A stretch of 64,000 bases of DNA from Oscillospiraceae bacterium (GTDB lineage: Bacteria; Bacillota; Clostridia; Oscillospirales; Ruminococcaceae), in the NCBI GenBank assembly GCA_017532085.1, contig JAFXJT010000031.1, forward strand, positions 1-64,000, in the 5' to 3' direction. Below, one piece after another: positions 17,461-24,731 of the stretch. Within the stretch, counting starts at the first letter, position 1. Each line of letters begins with the position of its first letter. The notes under the pieces are model-generated. The model was not told the DNA's origin, ran no database searches, and saw only the letters and a list, made by a program, of their open reading frames with translations. Both the position numbers and the translations under genes were made by a program.

Positions 17461-19623
17461 ATGGAACTGAAAATCGCACTGGCCGGAAATCCCAACTGCG
17501 GTAAAACCACAATGTTTAACGCACTGACAGGCTCCAATCAATATGTGGGAAACTGGCCGGGTGTGACGGTGGAAAAGAAAGAGGGCAAGTATAAACAGCA
17601 GGACGGTGTGATTGTTACGGATCTGCCGGGCATTTACTCCCTTTCCCCTTATACGTTGGAGGAGGTTGTTGCAAGAAACTATTTGGTAGAGGAGCATCCC
17701 GATGCCATTCTGAATATTGTAGACGGCACCAACTTAGAACGCAATTTGTATCTGACCACGCAGCTTATGGAGCTTGGCATTCCGGTGGTGATCGCCATTA
17801 ATATGATGGATGTCGTTCGGAAAAACGGCGATCGTATTGATATTGCGATGCTCTCGGAGGCGCTGGGATGCCAGATTGTGGAAATCTCGGCGCTCAAGGG
17901 CGATAATCTTCAATTGGCAGCTGAAATGGCAATTGAAGCTGCAAAAAACGGAAAGCCTGCCCGTAAATATTATTTCTCAGGCAATGTGGAGCATGCATTG
18001 GCACATATCGAGGAAGCAGCGGTACATCATATGCCCGAAACGCAGCAGCGCTGGTATGCGGTCAAGCTGTTTGAACGGGATGCCAAGGTGCTGGAACAGC
18101 TTGCGCTGCCTCAGCAGACACTGACGCATTTGGAGCAGGATATTATCGCAGTGGAAAAGGAACTGGATGATGATGCGGAAAGCATTATCATCAACGAACG
18201 CTATCTGCTGATCGGAGAAGTGCTGAAACACTGCTATCAGAAGAAAAATGCCGGTAAGCTAACCGTATCGGATAAAATCGACCGTGTCGTTACCAATCGG
18301 ATTCTGGCGCTGCCGATTTTTGTTGCGGTGATGTGGCTTGTCTATACGATTTCCATCGGGACGATCGGAGACTGGACTGTTCAGTTTATGAATGATACGC
18401 TGTTTGGTGAATGGATCGTGCCGGGTGCAACTTCTTTCCTGGAGAGCATCGGCTGCGCCTCTTGGCTGACCAGTCTCATTGCGGATGGTATTATTGGCGG
18501 CGTGGGAGCCGTGTTGGGCTTTGTGCCGCAGATGCTGATTCTGTTTACGCTGCTTTCGATTCTGGAGGATGTGGGATATATGTCCCGTGTTGCATTCATC
18601 ATGGATCGTGTGTTCCGCAAGTTCGGACTTTCCGGCAAGAGCTTTATTCCGCTGCTGGTAGCCTGCGGCTGCGGCGTACCGGGTGTTATGGCAAGCCGCA
18701 CCATTGAGCAGGAACGTGATCGAAGAATGACAGTTATGACCACTTGCTTTATGCCGTGCGGTGCAAAAATGCCGATTGTGGGTCTGATTGCGGGCGCATT
18801 GTTCGGCGGCAGCGGCTGGATTGCAACAGCGGCATATTTTATCGGCATTGCTGCTGTGGTGATTTCGGGTCTGATTCTCAAGAAAACCAAGGCGTTTGCA
18901 GGAGATCCGGCTCCGTTTGTGATGGAGCTTCCTGCATATCATGCGCCTGTGCCGAGCAATGTGCTGCGTGCAACATGGGAGCGCGGCTGGGATTTCATCA
19001 AGCGTGCCGGCACAGTGATTGTTGCAGCCAGTATCATTGTATGGCTGCTGAACAGTCTGAGTTTGGAAGGCGGTCTGCATTATATCGGGGAAGGAGACAG
19101 TGCTTCGATTCTGAATGTGATCGGAGAAGCCATTGCAGTGATCTTTATTCCTCTTGGATTTGGCAGCTGGCAGGCAGCTGTTGCAACCATTCTGGGGCTT
19201 GTTGCCAAAGAAGAAGTTGTGGGTGTATTTGGTGCTTTATCCTCCATGGCAGATGCAGATTTAGCATTCTCCTTAGTGGAAGAAGGCAGCTCGGAACGAC
19301 TTGCGTTGATTGGTCAGGAATTCTTCGGTGGGAATCAGTTTGCAGCATTTTCGTTTATGGTGTTCAATCTGCTATGTGCACCTTGCTTTGCGGCGATGGG
19401 CGCTATTAAGCGAGAAATGAACAGTGCCAAGTGGACCGCTGCGGCACTTGGGTGGATGACCGGTTTTGCCTATGCGGTATCGCTGATGATCTATCAGATC
19501 GGCACATGGATCACCGGCGGATCGTTCCATGTTTGGACAATCACAGCATTGGTTGTGCTTGCATTGACGATTGTTTTGCTGGTGCGGCCCAATCGGCATT
19601 TGTCAGCACCGCTCAAATCATAA
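17461..19623 (+). CDS. feoB: Ferrous iron transporter FeoB
   Basis: 720 residues, full length. The N-terminal GTPase has G1 GNPNCGKTT (10-18), G3 DLPGIYSL (~55) and G4 NMMD (~118). A helical GDI-like spacer follows, then two Gate regions: GVGAVLGFVPQMLILF, the conserved SGKSFIPLLVACGCGVPG with the Cys used in the iron path, and a CMPCGAK-type block (TTCFMPCGAKMPIVGLIAG). It imports Fe2+ across the membrane. Downstream is the small Cys-rich FeoB-associated protein. Ribosome site AAAGGATG is just before the ATG. Confidence 0.97.
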   Translation: MELKIALAGNPNCGKTTMFNALTGSNQYVGNWPGVTVEKKEGKYKQQDGVIVTDLPGIYSLSPYTLEEVVARNYLVEEHPDAILNIVDGTNLERNLYLTTQLMELGIPVVIAINMMDVVRKNGDRIDIAMLSEALGCQIVEISALKGDNLQLAAEMAIEAAKNGKPARKYYFSGNVEHALAHIEEAAVHHMPETQQRWYAVKLFERDAKVLEQLALPQQTLTHLEQDIIAVEKELDDDAESIIINERYLLIGEVLKHCYQKKNAGKLTVSDKIDRVVTNRILALPIFVAVMWLVYTISIGTIGDWTVQFMNDTLFGEWIVPGATSFLESIGCASWLTSLIADGIIGGVGAVLGFVPQMLILFTLLSILEDVGYMSRVAFIMDRVFRKFGLSGKSFIPLLVACGCGVPGVMASRTIEQERDRRMTVMTTCFMPCGAKMPIVGLIAGALFGGSGWIATAAYFIGIAAVVISGLILKKTKAFAGDPAPFVMELPAYHAPVPSNVLRATWERGWDFIKRAGTVIVAASIIVWLLNSLSLEGGLHYIGEGDSASILNVIGEAIAVIFIPLGFGSWQAAVATILGLVAKEEVVGVFGALSSMADADLAFSLVEEGSSERLALIGQEFFGGNQFAAFSFMVFNLLCAPCFAAMGAIKREMNSAKWTAAALGWMTGFAYAVSLMIYQIGTWITGGSFHVWTITALVVLALTIVLLVRPNRHLSAPLKS

Positions 19624-19653
19624 CGAAAAATACGAAGGGATGTGTATGCTTCT

Positions 19654-19827
19654 ATGAATTGGCAGACAATTCTGATTGCCGGAATCGTACTGGTGATCTT
19701 TCTTGCCATCGTGATTTCGGAGATTCGAAAGCGGATACAGGGGAAGCCTACGTGTTCCTGCGGCGGCTCTTGCGGCAGCTGCGGAATGCAATGCGGTATC
19801 AAACAATCGGATGCCAACAGCAAATAA
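19654..19827 (+). CDS. FeoB-associated Cys-rich membrane protein
   Basis: About 57 residues. One transmembrane helix (ILIAGIVLVIFLAIVI), a short basic stretch, then a Cys/Gly cluster CSCGGSCGSCGMQC. This is the FeoB-associated Cys-rich family, which in Firmicutes takes the place of FeoC. It probably helps iron hand-off or gating; the mechanism is not established. The ATG at 19654 is 13 bases after AAGGGA, a loose spacing; a GTG at 19642 is an alternative. Confidence 0.85.
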   Translation: MNWQTILIAGIVLVIFLAIVISEIRKRIQGKPTCSCGGSCGSCGMQCGIKQSDANSK

Positions 19828-19858
19828 GATAGAAAGCCGTATCACGGGTCTGTTTTTG

Positions 19859-19902
19859 GAAGATGTCATGGGTCTGCCTATATGCAGAGCTATGACATCT
19901 TC
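19859..19902 (+). terminator. Hairpin at end of feo operon
   Basis: Arms GAAGATGTCAT / ATGACATCTTC with an inner TCTGC/GCAGA pairing. The T-run is weak (CTTCTTCC), so it may be a terminator or stabilising 3' hairpin. Confidence 0.55.
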
Positions 19903-19922
19903 TTCCATTTGCGGGAAAAGCC

Positions 19923-19951
19923 TTTACATTTGGGCCGATTTGTGATATAAT
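19923..19951 (+). promoter_or_regulatory. Promoter of patatin-like gene
   Basis: TTTACA (19923-19928), 17-bp spacer, TATAAT (19946-19951). Confidence 0.7.
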
Positions 19952-19992
19952 TCAACTATATTGCTTGGCGTTTGAGAAAGGAATCAAGAATC

Positions 19993-20850
19993 ATGCAGAA
20001 AAAAACAGGGCTTGTATTGGAAGGCGGCGCCATGCGCGGCTTATTCACTGCAGGGGTATTGGATGTCATGATGGAGCAAAAGCTGCTGTTTGATGGTGCA
20101 ATTGGTGTTTCGGCAGGCGCTTGTTTTGGGTGCAATTATAAATCCGGTCAGATCGGAAGATCATTGCGATATAATTTGAAATATTGTAAGGATAAACGAT
20201 ATTGCAGTGTTTATTCGCTGCTCAAAACAGGTGATCTTTATGGTGCGGAGTTTTGCTATCATACGCTGCCTGAGACATTGGATCGTTTTGATTATGATAC
20301 ATACCGAAAGCATCCCATGGAATTTCATGTGGTATGCACCGATATTGAAACGGGCAAGCCTGTATACCACGCGATTCCGGAAATGGATTATGAGGCGCTG
20401 GAATGGATCCGTGCATCGGCATCCATGCCCATGGTATCTCGTGTGGTAGAGATTGGCGGCAGAAAAATGTTGGATGGCGGCATGACGGATCCGATTCCCC
20501 TTGCGTATTTTGAATCCCGGGGATATGGGCGCAATGTGGTGATCCTGACGCAGCCGAGGGAGTATCGAAAGGAATCCAACAAAACGATTCCTATGCTGAA
20601 GATTGCGCTGCGGAACTATCCAAAGGCGATTGAGGTGATGCGGAATCGGCATACGGTCTATAATCAGACCACACAATATGTGTTCGAAGCAGAAAAAGCC
20701 GGCAGAGCATTTGTGATATGCCCTCCTGAGGCGCTGCCGATTAAGCGAATTACACGAGATGCCAAGCTCCTTCAGCAGGTATATGAGATCGGACGCAGCG
20801 TAGCAATCCGGCAGCTTCCGGCATTGCGCAGCTTTTTACAGCAGCCATGA
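19993..20850 (+). CDS. Patatin-like phospholipase family protein
   Basis: About 285 residues, one patatin domain. The oxyanion-hole Gly-rich motif LEGGAMRGLFTAG (~8-20), nucleophile elbow GVSAG (Ser of the Ser-Asp dyad, ~39) and the catalytic Asp in DGGMTDPIP (~163) are intact, so it should be an active acyl hydrolase. There is no signal peptide or membrane helix. Bacterial members of this RssA/YjjU-like branch are cytoplasmic and their substrates are mostly unknown. AAAGGA lies 10 bases before ATG 19993. It is followed by a convergent gene. Confidence 0.9.
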   Translation: MQKKTGLVLEGGAMRGLFTAGVLDVMMEQKLLFDGAIGVSAGACFGCNYKSGQIGRSLRYNLKYCKDKRYCSVYSLLKTGDLYGAEFCYHTLPETLDRFDYDTYRKHPMEFHVVCTDIETGKPVYHAIPEMDYEALEWIRASASMPMVSRVVEIGGRKMLDGGMTDPIPLAYFESRGYGRNVVILTQPREYRKESNKTIPMLKIALRNYPKAIEVMRNRHTVYNQTTQYVFEAEKAGRAFVICPPEALPIKRITRDAKLLQQVYEIGRSVAIRQLPALRSFLQQP

Positions 20851-20879
20851 TCTGAGACAATGTATAGAATGAAAAGAAA

Positions 20880-20910
20880 AACCGCTTTTGATTGCATATC
20901 AAAAGCGGCT
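20880..20910 (-). terminator. Terminator between patatin and GGDEF genes
   Basis: Eleven-bp perfect stem (CCGCTTTTGAT / ATCAAAAGCGG) with a 5-base loop. On the minus strand it is followed by TTTTTCTTTTC; the plus side is less T-rich. Confidence 0.8.
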
Positions 20911-20926
20911 TCGCATTTTGTTGATG

Positions 20927-22876
20927 TTATGGCATGGAATCAATGATCTGCTTGAGGTATTTGGAGGGATTCTTTTTCTTTTTTTCTTCATACATCCGAT
21001 TATCAGCAACAGTAATCAGATGAAATACGGTCATACCCTCCACAGGGACGGTGATATACGCACCGACACTGACGCTGAGTGTATAAGGATTATTGGCATT
21101 GCGATTGCAGATGTCAATATGCTCTTGAATACGGTTGCGAAGTGCTGCAACATCATCTTCGTCGTAATCTGCGGCAAAGATGAAGAACTCATCGCCGCCA
21201 AAGCGACAGGATAATTCTCCTTTGATACAGGATTCCTGCAAAACGGTGGCAATGCTGCGGATTGCGTGGTCACCGGATTTATGTCCATAGTTATCATTGA
21301 TCAGCTTCAAGCCATCCATATCTACGAACATTACCATTGCGGAACGCTGTTCTTCTACGCAGCGACGGAAGATTTCCTTGGTGCCGCGATGGAAGCCATT
21401 CCGGTTAAAGATGCCTGTGAGAGAATCCACTGCATACAGCTTATCCAGCTCTTGTACAACCTCATCCAGGCAAAGCAGCTTGCGGAAGTTTTCCAGCGAA
21501 TTGCTGATGGTGATACTCCATGTATGGAACAAAGAGCTGCTCATCGGCATTTCTGTATTGCAAATGACGAAATAGCCCAGACAGCGCTCTCTGAAATGCA
21601 GCGGCACAAAATACAATTTTCTTGGTTTGCCGGTACCGGTTCGGAGCCGAGGCAGCATTTCGGAAGACAAAAAGCTTTCCGCAGCATGGAATTCACCGTC
21701 ATAATAGGCGATGGGCACCAGCATACGAGATGAGTAGCCCTGAACTGTGTAGGTATCCATAGGCATCTCACCGGTATAGAGGGTATCGTTGCGAAGCTGC
21801 TTGGTATGCCAGTTGTCGTTCAGACAAAGATAGAATTCTTCACATTTGGTTTTCAAGACAAACGCTTTTAATGCACTGATATAACCCTCGAATTGGTCGC
21901 ACTCCACAAGAGAACAGGACATCTGATTGAGCAGGGAAATATCCCGGTTGGTGTTTTCAATGGTCTGATAATTCCGCTTTTTGAACAGTGAAATATCCTC
22001 GCCGGTGAAATAATTGCAGCCGCAGCTTTCCGAATAGATCGGAACGGCATTCAGCGCTTGTACGCGCTCTACGGCATCGCCGTCCATGACACGGCACAAA
22101 ATCTCGCAGGCAAGTGCACCGGACTGCATCAGCGGACGCTCAACCGTGGTCAATGCAGGCGAAAAGTTTTTGGCATTATAAATGTTATCAAAGCCGGATA
22201 CCAGAATATCCTCGGGACAATGAATGCCGTGAGCCTCCAGTGTCAGCATGGCAGAAATTGCCATGGCATCATTTGCACAGACGATTGCCTGAGGCATCGG
22301 CAGCTCGGACTGCAAAAATGCTTCGATGGCACGGCGGCCGTCCTTGGCGCGGAATGAGCCGTGATAGATCCGCTCCTCTTCCAGCGGGATCTCATATTCC
22401 GCAAGAACTTTGGTGAACGCATTCAGACGCTCTACGCTCTCGGTGTTATCGTCCGGGCCGGAAATATAGTTGATCTTCCGTACATGATGTTCCTCAATGA
22501 AATGCCGGGTGATCTGCTCCATTGCCATGGCATTGCGAATGCCGATATAATACATATCTTTCAGATCACGGTCAATGCTCACCGCAGGAATGCCTGCCGC
22601 AACGATTCGCTTGCTCAGTTCTTCGGCAAGATCGGCAGAAAATGTATTGGAAAGCAGAATCACACCATCGAACAGCGAAAAGTTCGGGAGCTCAAAAATA
22701 TTGTATTCACCTTGATCATACTTCGGGTTTGCCAGCATACCGCCATATGCAATAAAATGCGCAAGATTCACATGATGCTGCGCCGCATAACGATGGATAC
22801 CATTCAAAATCGAATGCTGATATTCCTCGTCAATGCCGGATGCAATCACGGCAAAAGTGATATCTTGTTTTGGCAT
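20927..22876 (-). CDS. LacI-type ligand-sensor / GGDEF diguanylate cyclase fusion
   Basis: About 649 residues. Residues ~5-300 are a LacI/GalR-type sugar-binding fold (FAVIASGIDEEYQHSILNGI; VSGFDNIYNAKNFSPALTTVERP) without the usual N-terminal DNA-binding helix-turn-helix. A ~190-residue middle part of GAF-like character follows. The C-terminal GGDEF domain (~490-645) has DMDGLKLINDNYGHKSGDHA and an intact RFGGDEFF. The inhibitory RxxD site is not conserved (IKGE at that position). There is no signal peptide, so it would read a cytosolic sugar or other ligand and adjust c-di-GMP. GAGGTG lies 6 bases before ATG 22876. Confidence 0.88.
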   Translation of the reverse strand: MPKQDITFAVIASGIDEEYQHSILNGIHRYAAQHHVNLAHFIAYGGMLANPKYDQGEYNIFELPNFSLFDGVILLSNTFSADLAEELSKRIVAAGIPAVSIDRDLKDMYYIGIRNAMAMEQITRHFIEEHHVRKINYISGPDDNTESVERLNAFTKVLAEYEIPLEEERIYHGSFRAKDGRRAIEAFLQSELPMPQAIVCANDAMAISAMLTLEAHGIHCPEDILVSGFDNIYNAKNFSPALTTVERPLMQSGALACEILCRVMDGDAVERVQALNAVPIYSESCGCNYFTGEDISLFKKRNYQTIENTNRDISLLNQMSCSLVECDQFEGYISALKAFVLKTKCEEFYLCLNDNWHTKQLRNDTLYTGEMPMDTYTVQGYSSRMLVPIAYYDGEFHAAESFLSSEMLPRLRTGTGKPRKLYFVPLHFRERCLGYFVICNTEMPMSSSLFHTWSITISNSLENFRKLLCLDEVVQELDKLYAVDSLTGIFNRNGFHRGTKEIFRRCVEEQRSAMVMFVDMDGLKLINDNYGHKSGDHAIRSIATVLQESCIKGELSCRFGGDEFFIFAADYDEDDVAALRNRIQEHIDICNRNANNPYTLSVSVGAYITVPVEGMTVFHLITVADNRMYEEKKKKNPSKYLKQIIDSMP

Positions 22877-22971
22877 AGGGTTCACCTCGTTCTGTTTATA
22901 TAGTAGATGAATATGTCAATGCAGCAAATTGCAAAAAGACACAAAAAAACATATGATTGATATACTAATTT

Positions 22972-23000
22972 ATTGTATCATACGCTCAGGATTTTGTCAA
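22972..23000 (-). promoter_or_regulatory. Promoter of GGDEF fusion gene
   Basis: Minus strand: -35 TTGACA (22995-23000), 17-bp spacer, -10 TACAAT (22972-22977). It leaves a leader of about 90 nt. Confidence 0.65.
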
Positions 23001-23043
23001 GTATTCCAAGTATTTCGTTATATTTTTCGGCAATCTCACAGAT

Positions 23044-23886
23044 TCACGTGGTATCGCTTGTGCATTCCGACGAAGAATGCTGTGCCTGTTGGCGGAAGGT
23101 GGTTGGTGTGCAGCCGATTTGCTTTTTGAAGGCACGCATAAAGGTGACATCGTTTTCAAATCCGCAGGAAATTGCGATTTCCCGAACCGACTGTGCGGTA
23201 TGGCACAGGAGATAGCGGGCATAAAGCAATTTGCTGCAAAGCACATCGGTATGACAGGCGACGTCAAAGGTATCGTGATAGATGCGATGAAGATGTGTGC
23301 GGCTGACGCTGACCTGTGCGCACATTTCTTCGATGCTCCAGCGGCGAGCCGGTGCGTGATAGATTTCATGGCGCAGCGCAATCAGGCGTGCATTGTTTGC
23401 AGAGAACACCTCTTCCTCGGCGCGCAGTACGGCGATGCGGCTGCACTGATGCAGAAGCGCATACAGCAAATGCGTGCAAACAACATCCGGACAATCTTTG
23501 CGGGGCGGCGTTGGCTGTGCAGCTTCCACCAGCATGGCACAAAGCTGCTTTATGCTGTTTCGGATGAAGGCAGGATCCTCTTTGAGTACGACAAGCTGCT
23601 TTTGCATCGGAAGTTTCAGCTGTTCTTGGCGAGCTGCCTCTTCGGGAAGAAGGTGAGGCTGCATTGTAAAACAGATCACATATCGTGCAGCGCTGCAAAG
23701 AAGCTTTGCGGCAGGCAGCGCTTTTTGTTTCCGGAGCAAAAGACTATCCGGCAGGATGGCTGTTATGGTCTCGTTTTGATGGAAGGTGAAGGCTGCATCA
23801 AAATATAACAGCAGAAAACAATCTTCATCCTGCGACAAATACTCTGTGCAATGATCGCTGCCTTCCAATGCGGCTAAAATCTGCAT
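23044..23886 (-). CDS. AraC-family transcriptional regulator
   Basis: 280 residues. The C-terminal AraC-type double HTH is clear (SIEEMCAQVSVSRTHLHRIYH; VREIAISCGFENDVTFMRAF; CTPTTFRQ). The N-terminal ~170 residues show a beta-rich start typical of an AraC cupin, but no specific ligand motif is recognisable. AAAGGAGG precedes the ATG. It stands alone: the upstream side is an 845-bp gap and the downstream side the promoter of the GGDEF gene, so its targets are unclear. Leu/Ala/Cys content is higher than in the other two AraC proteins of this window. Confidence 0.83.
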   Translation of the reverse strand: MQILAALEGSDHCTEYLSQDEDCFLLLYFDAAFTFHQNETITAILPDSLLLRKQKALPAAKLLCSAARYVICFTMQPHLLPEEAARQEQLKLPMQKQLVVLKEDPAFIRNSIKQLCAMLVEAAQPTPPRKDCPDVVCTHLLYALLHQCSRIAVLRAEEEVFSANNARLIALRHEIYHAPARRWSIEEMCAQVSVSRTHLHRIYHDTFDVACHTDVLCSKLLYARYLLCHTAQSVREIAISCGFENDVTFMRAFKKQIGCTPTTFRQQAQHSSSECTSDTT

Positions 23887-24043
23887 AGCTTCCTCCTTTA
23901 TCGTAAAATTTTCGCAATTCTAGTCAAAAAATGTCATATTCTCGACACAATTAAGACAATAAAGCGCCAATCTGCGTGAAAATACAAAACCGACCCTCAA
24001 AATAAAAAGTTACAAAAAGACAGTATGAGAACACAATCCTGCA

Positions 24044-24072
24044 TTGCAAAATGAAAAAAAGCGTGTTATAAT
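24044..24072 (+). promoter_or_regulatory. Promoter of candidate structured RNA
   Basis: TTGCAA (24044-24049), 17-bp spacer, TATAAT (24067-24072). No open reading frame with a ribosome site follows. Confidence 0.65.
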
Positions 24073-24078
24073 ATGCCT

Positions 24079-24284
24079 GTAAGTAAAACACAGCACTGCT
24101 GATGGATTACTTACACCATGATACAAGATGCAGCAGGCTCTCCTCTTTCATGATTTCAGTAGCCCCCTCTGCTGAATGAAAAAGCCCTCTCTCAACAAAC
24201 ACAGCCTGTTGTATTCATAAAGCGGCGATGCCGGTACACATTGACGCTTTCTTTCAAAAATCACTGCATCTGCGGTGATTTTTT
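24079..24284 (+). ncRNA. Candidate structured non-coding RNA, ~205 nt
   Basis: A promoter at 24044-24072 and a terminator at 24256-24284 bracket 205 nt with no plausible ORF. Pairings seen: GTAAGTAA (24079-24086) with TTACTTAC (24107-24114), with CAGC/GCTG nested inside; ATGATACAA with TTGTATTCAT enclosing an internal region; AAAGCG with CGCTTT before the terminator. Inside the second helix CAGCAG/CTGCTG and TTTCAT/ATGAAA would cross, giving a possible pseudoknot. Size and isolation suit a 6S-like RNA, but I could not match it to 6S or any other family. Confidence 0.5.
24256..24284 (+). terminator. Terminator of candidate RNA
   Basis: AAAATCAC / GTGATTTT stem followed by TTTTTTC; inner GCA/TGC pairing. 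Confidence 0.8.
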
Positions 24285-24424
24285 CTTTTGATACGACAAT
24301 GCGGCAGATGCGCAGATTGCTCTTGAGATAGTTTTATTTTACCATATTGCACAGTGGAATGCAAGTGCTATTTCTGCGCCTTCGTTTTGCTGCTGCTGAT
24401 TGCTCTGCCGATTGCCGACGGATG

Positions 24425-24456
24425 ACGACACGCCAAAAAAGCGTGTCGTTTTTTGT
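24425..24456 (+). terminator. Second strong terminator in the 23.9-24.7 kb gap
   Basis: ACGACACGC / GCGTGTCGT with an A-rich loop, then TTTTTTG. A weak promoter (TTGCTC 24317-24322, TACCAT 24340-24345) could feed a ~100-nt RNA ending here; otherwise it is a back-up terminator isolating glgP. Confidence 0.75.
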
Positions 24457-24574
24457 TGATCACGCACATGGAATCCAAATTCACGGGTTTATTTTTGTAT
24501 GATTTACATATTGACATCCCGATTTTTCGGTATTTTTTGTGTTCTGGACCTTGTTTTTTTGGTGAATTCGGCTA

Positions 24575-24603
24575 TTGCTTTTTCCTATGGAATAGGGTAT
24601 AAT
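24575..24603 (+). promoter_or_regulatory. glgP promoter
   Basis: TTGCTT (24575-24580), 17-bp spacer, TATAAT (24598-24603). Leader of about 120 nt before the ATG at 24732. Confidence 0.7.
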
Positions 24604-24731
24604 AAAATCGTGTTGTTTGTAAGCAGTCGTCGTTTCGGTGCAGCGGCTTCATTACACAAAAACAGGTCGATTCGCTGCGGCATGTGATCAGCGTTTCCTT
24701 CATGATGCACCGAAGAATGGAGAAATCATCA

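Noticed and set aside
24499..24687. 62-residue hydrophobic frame upstream of glgP
   Set aside because: The glgP promoter (24575-24603) lies inside it and there is no Shine-Dalgarno; codon use is not like neighbours.
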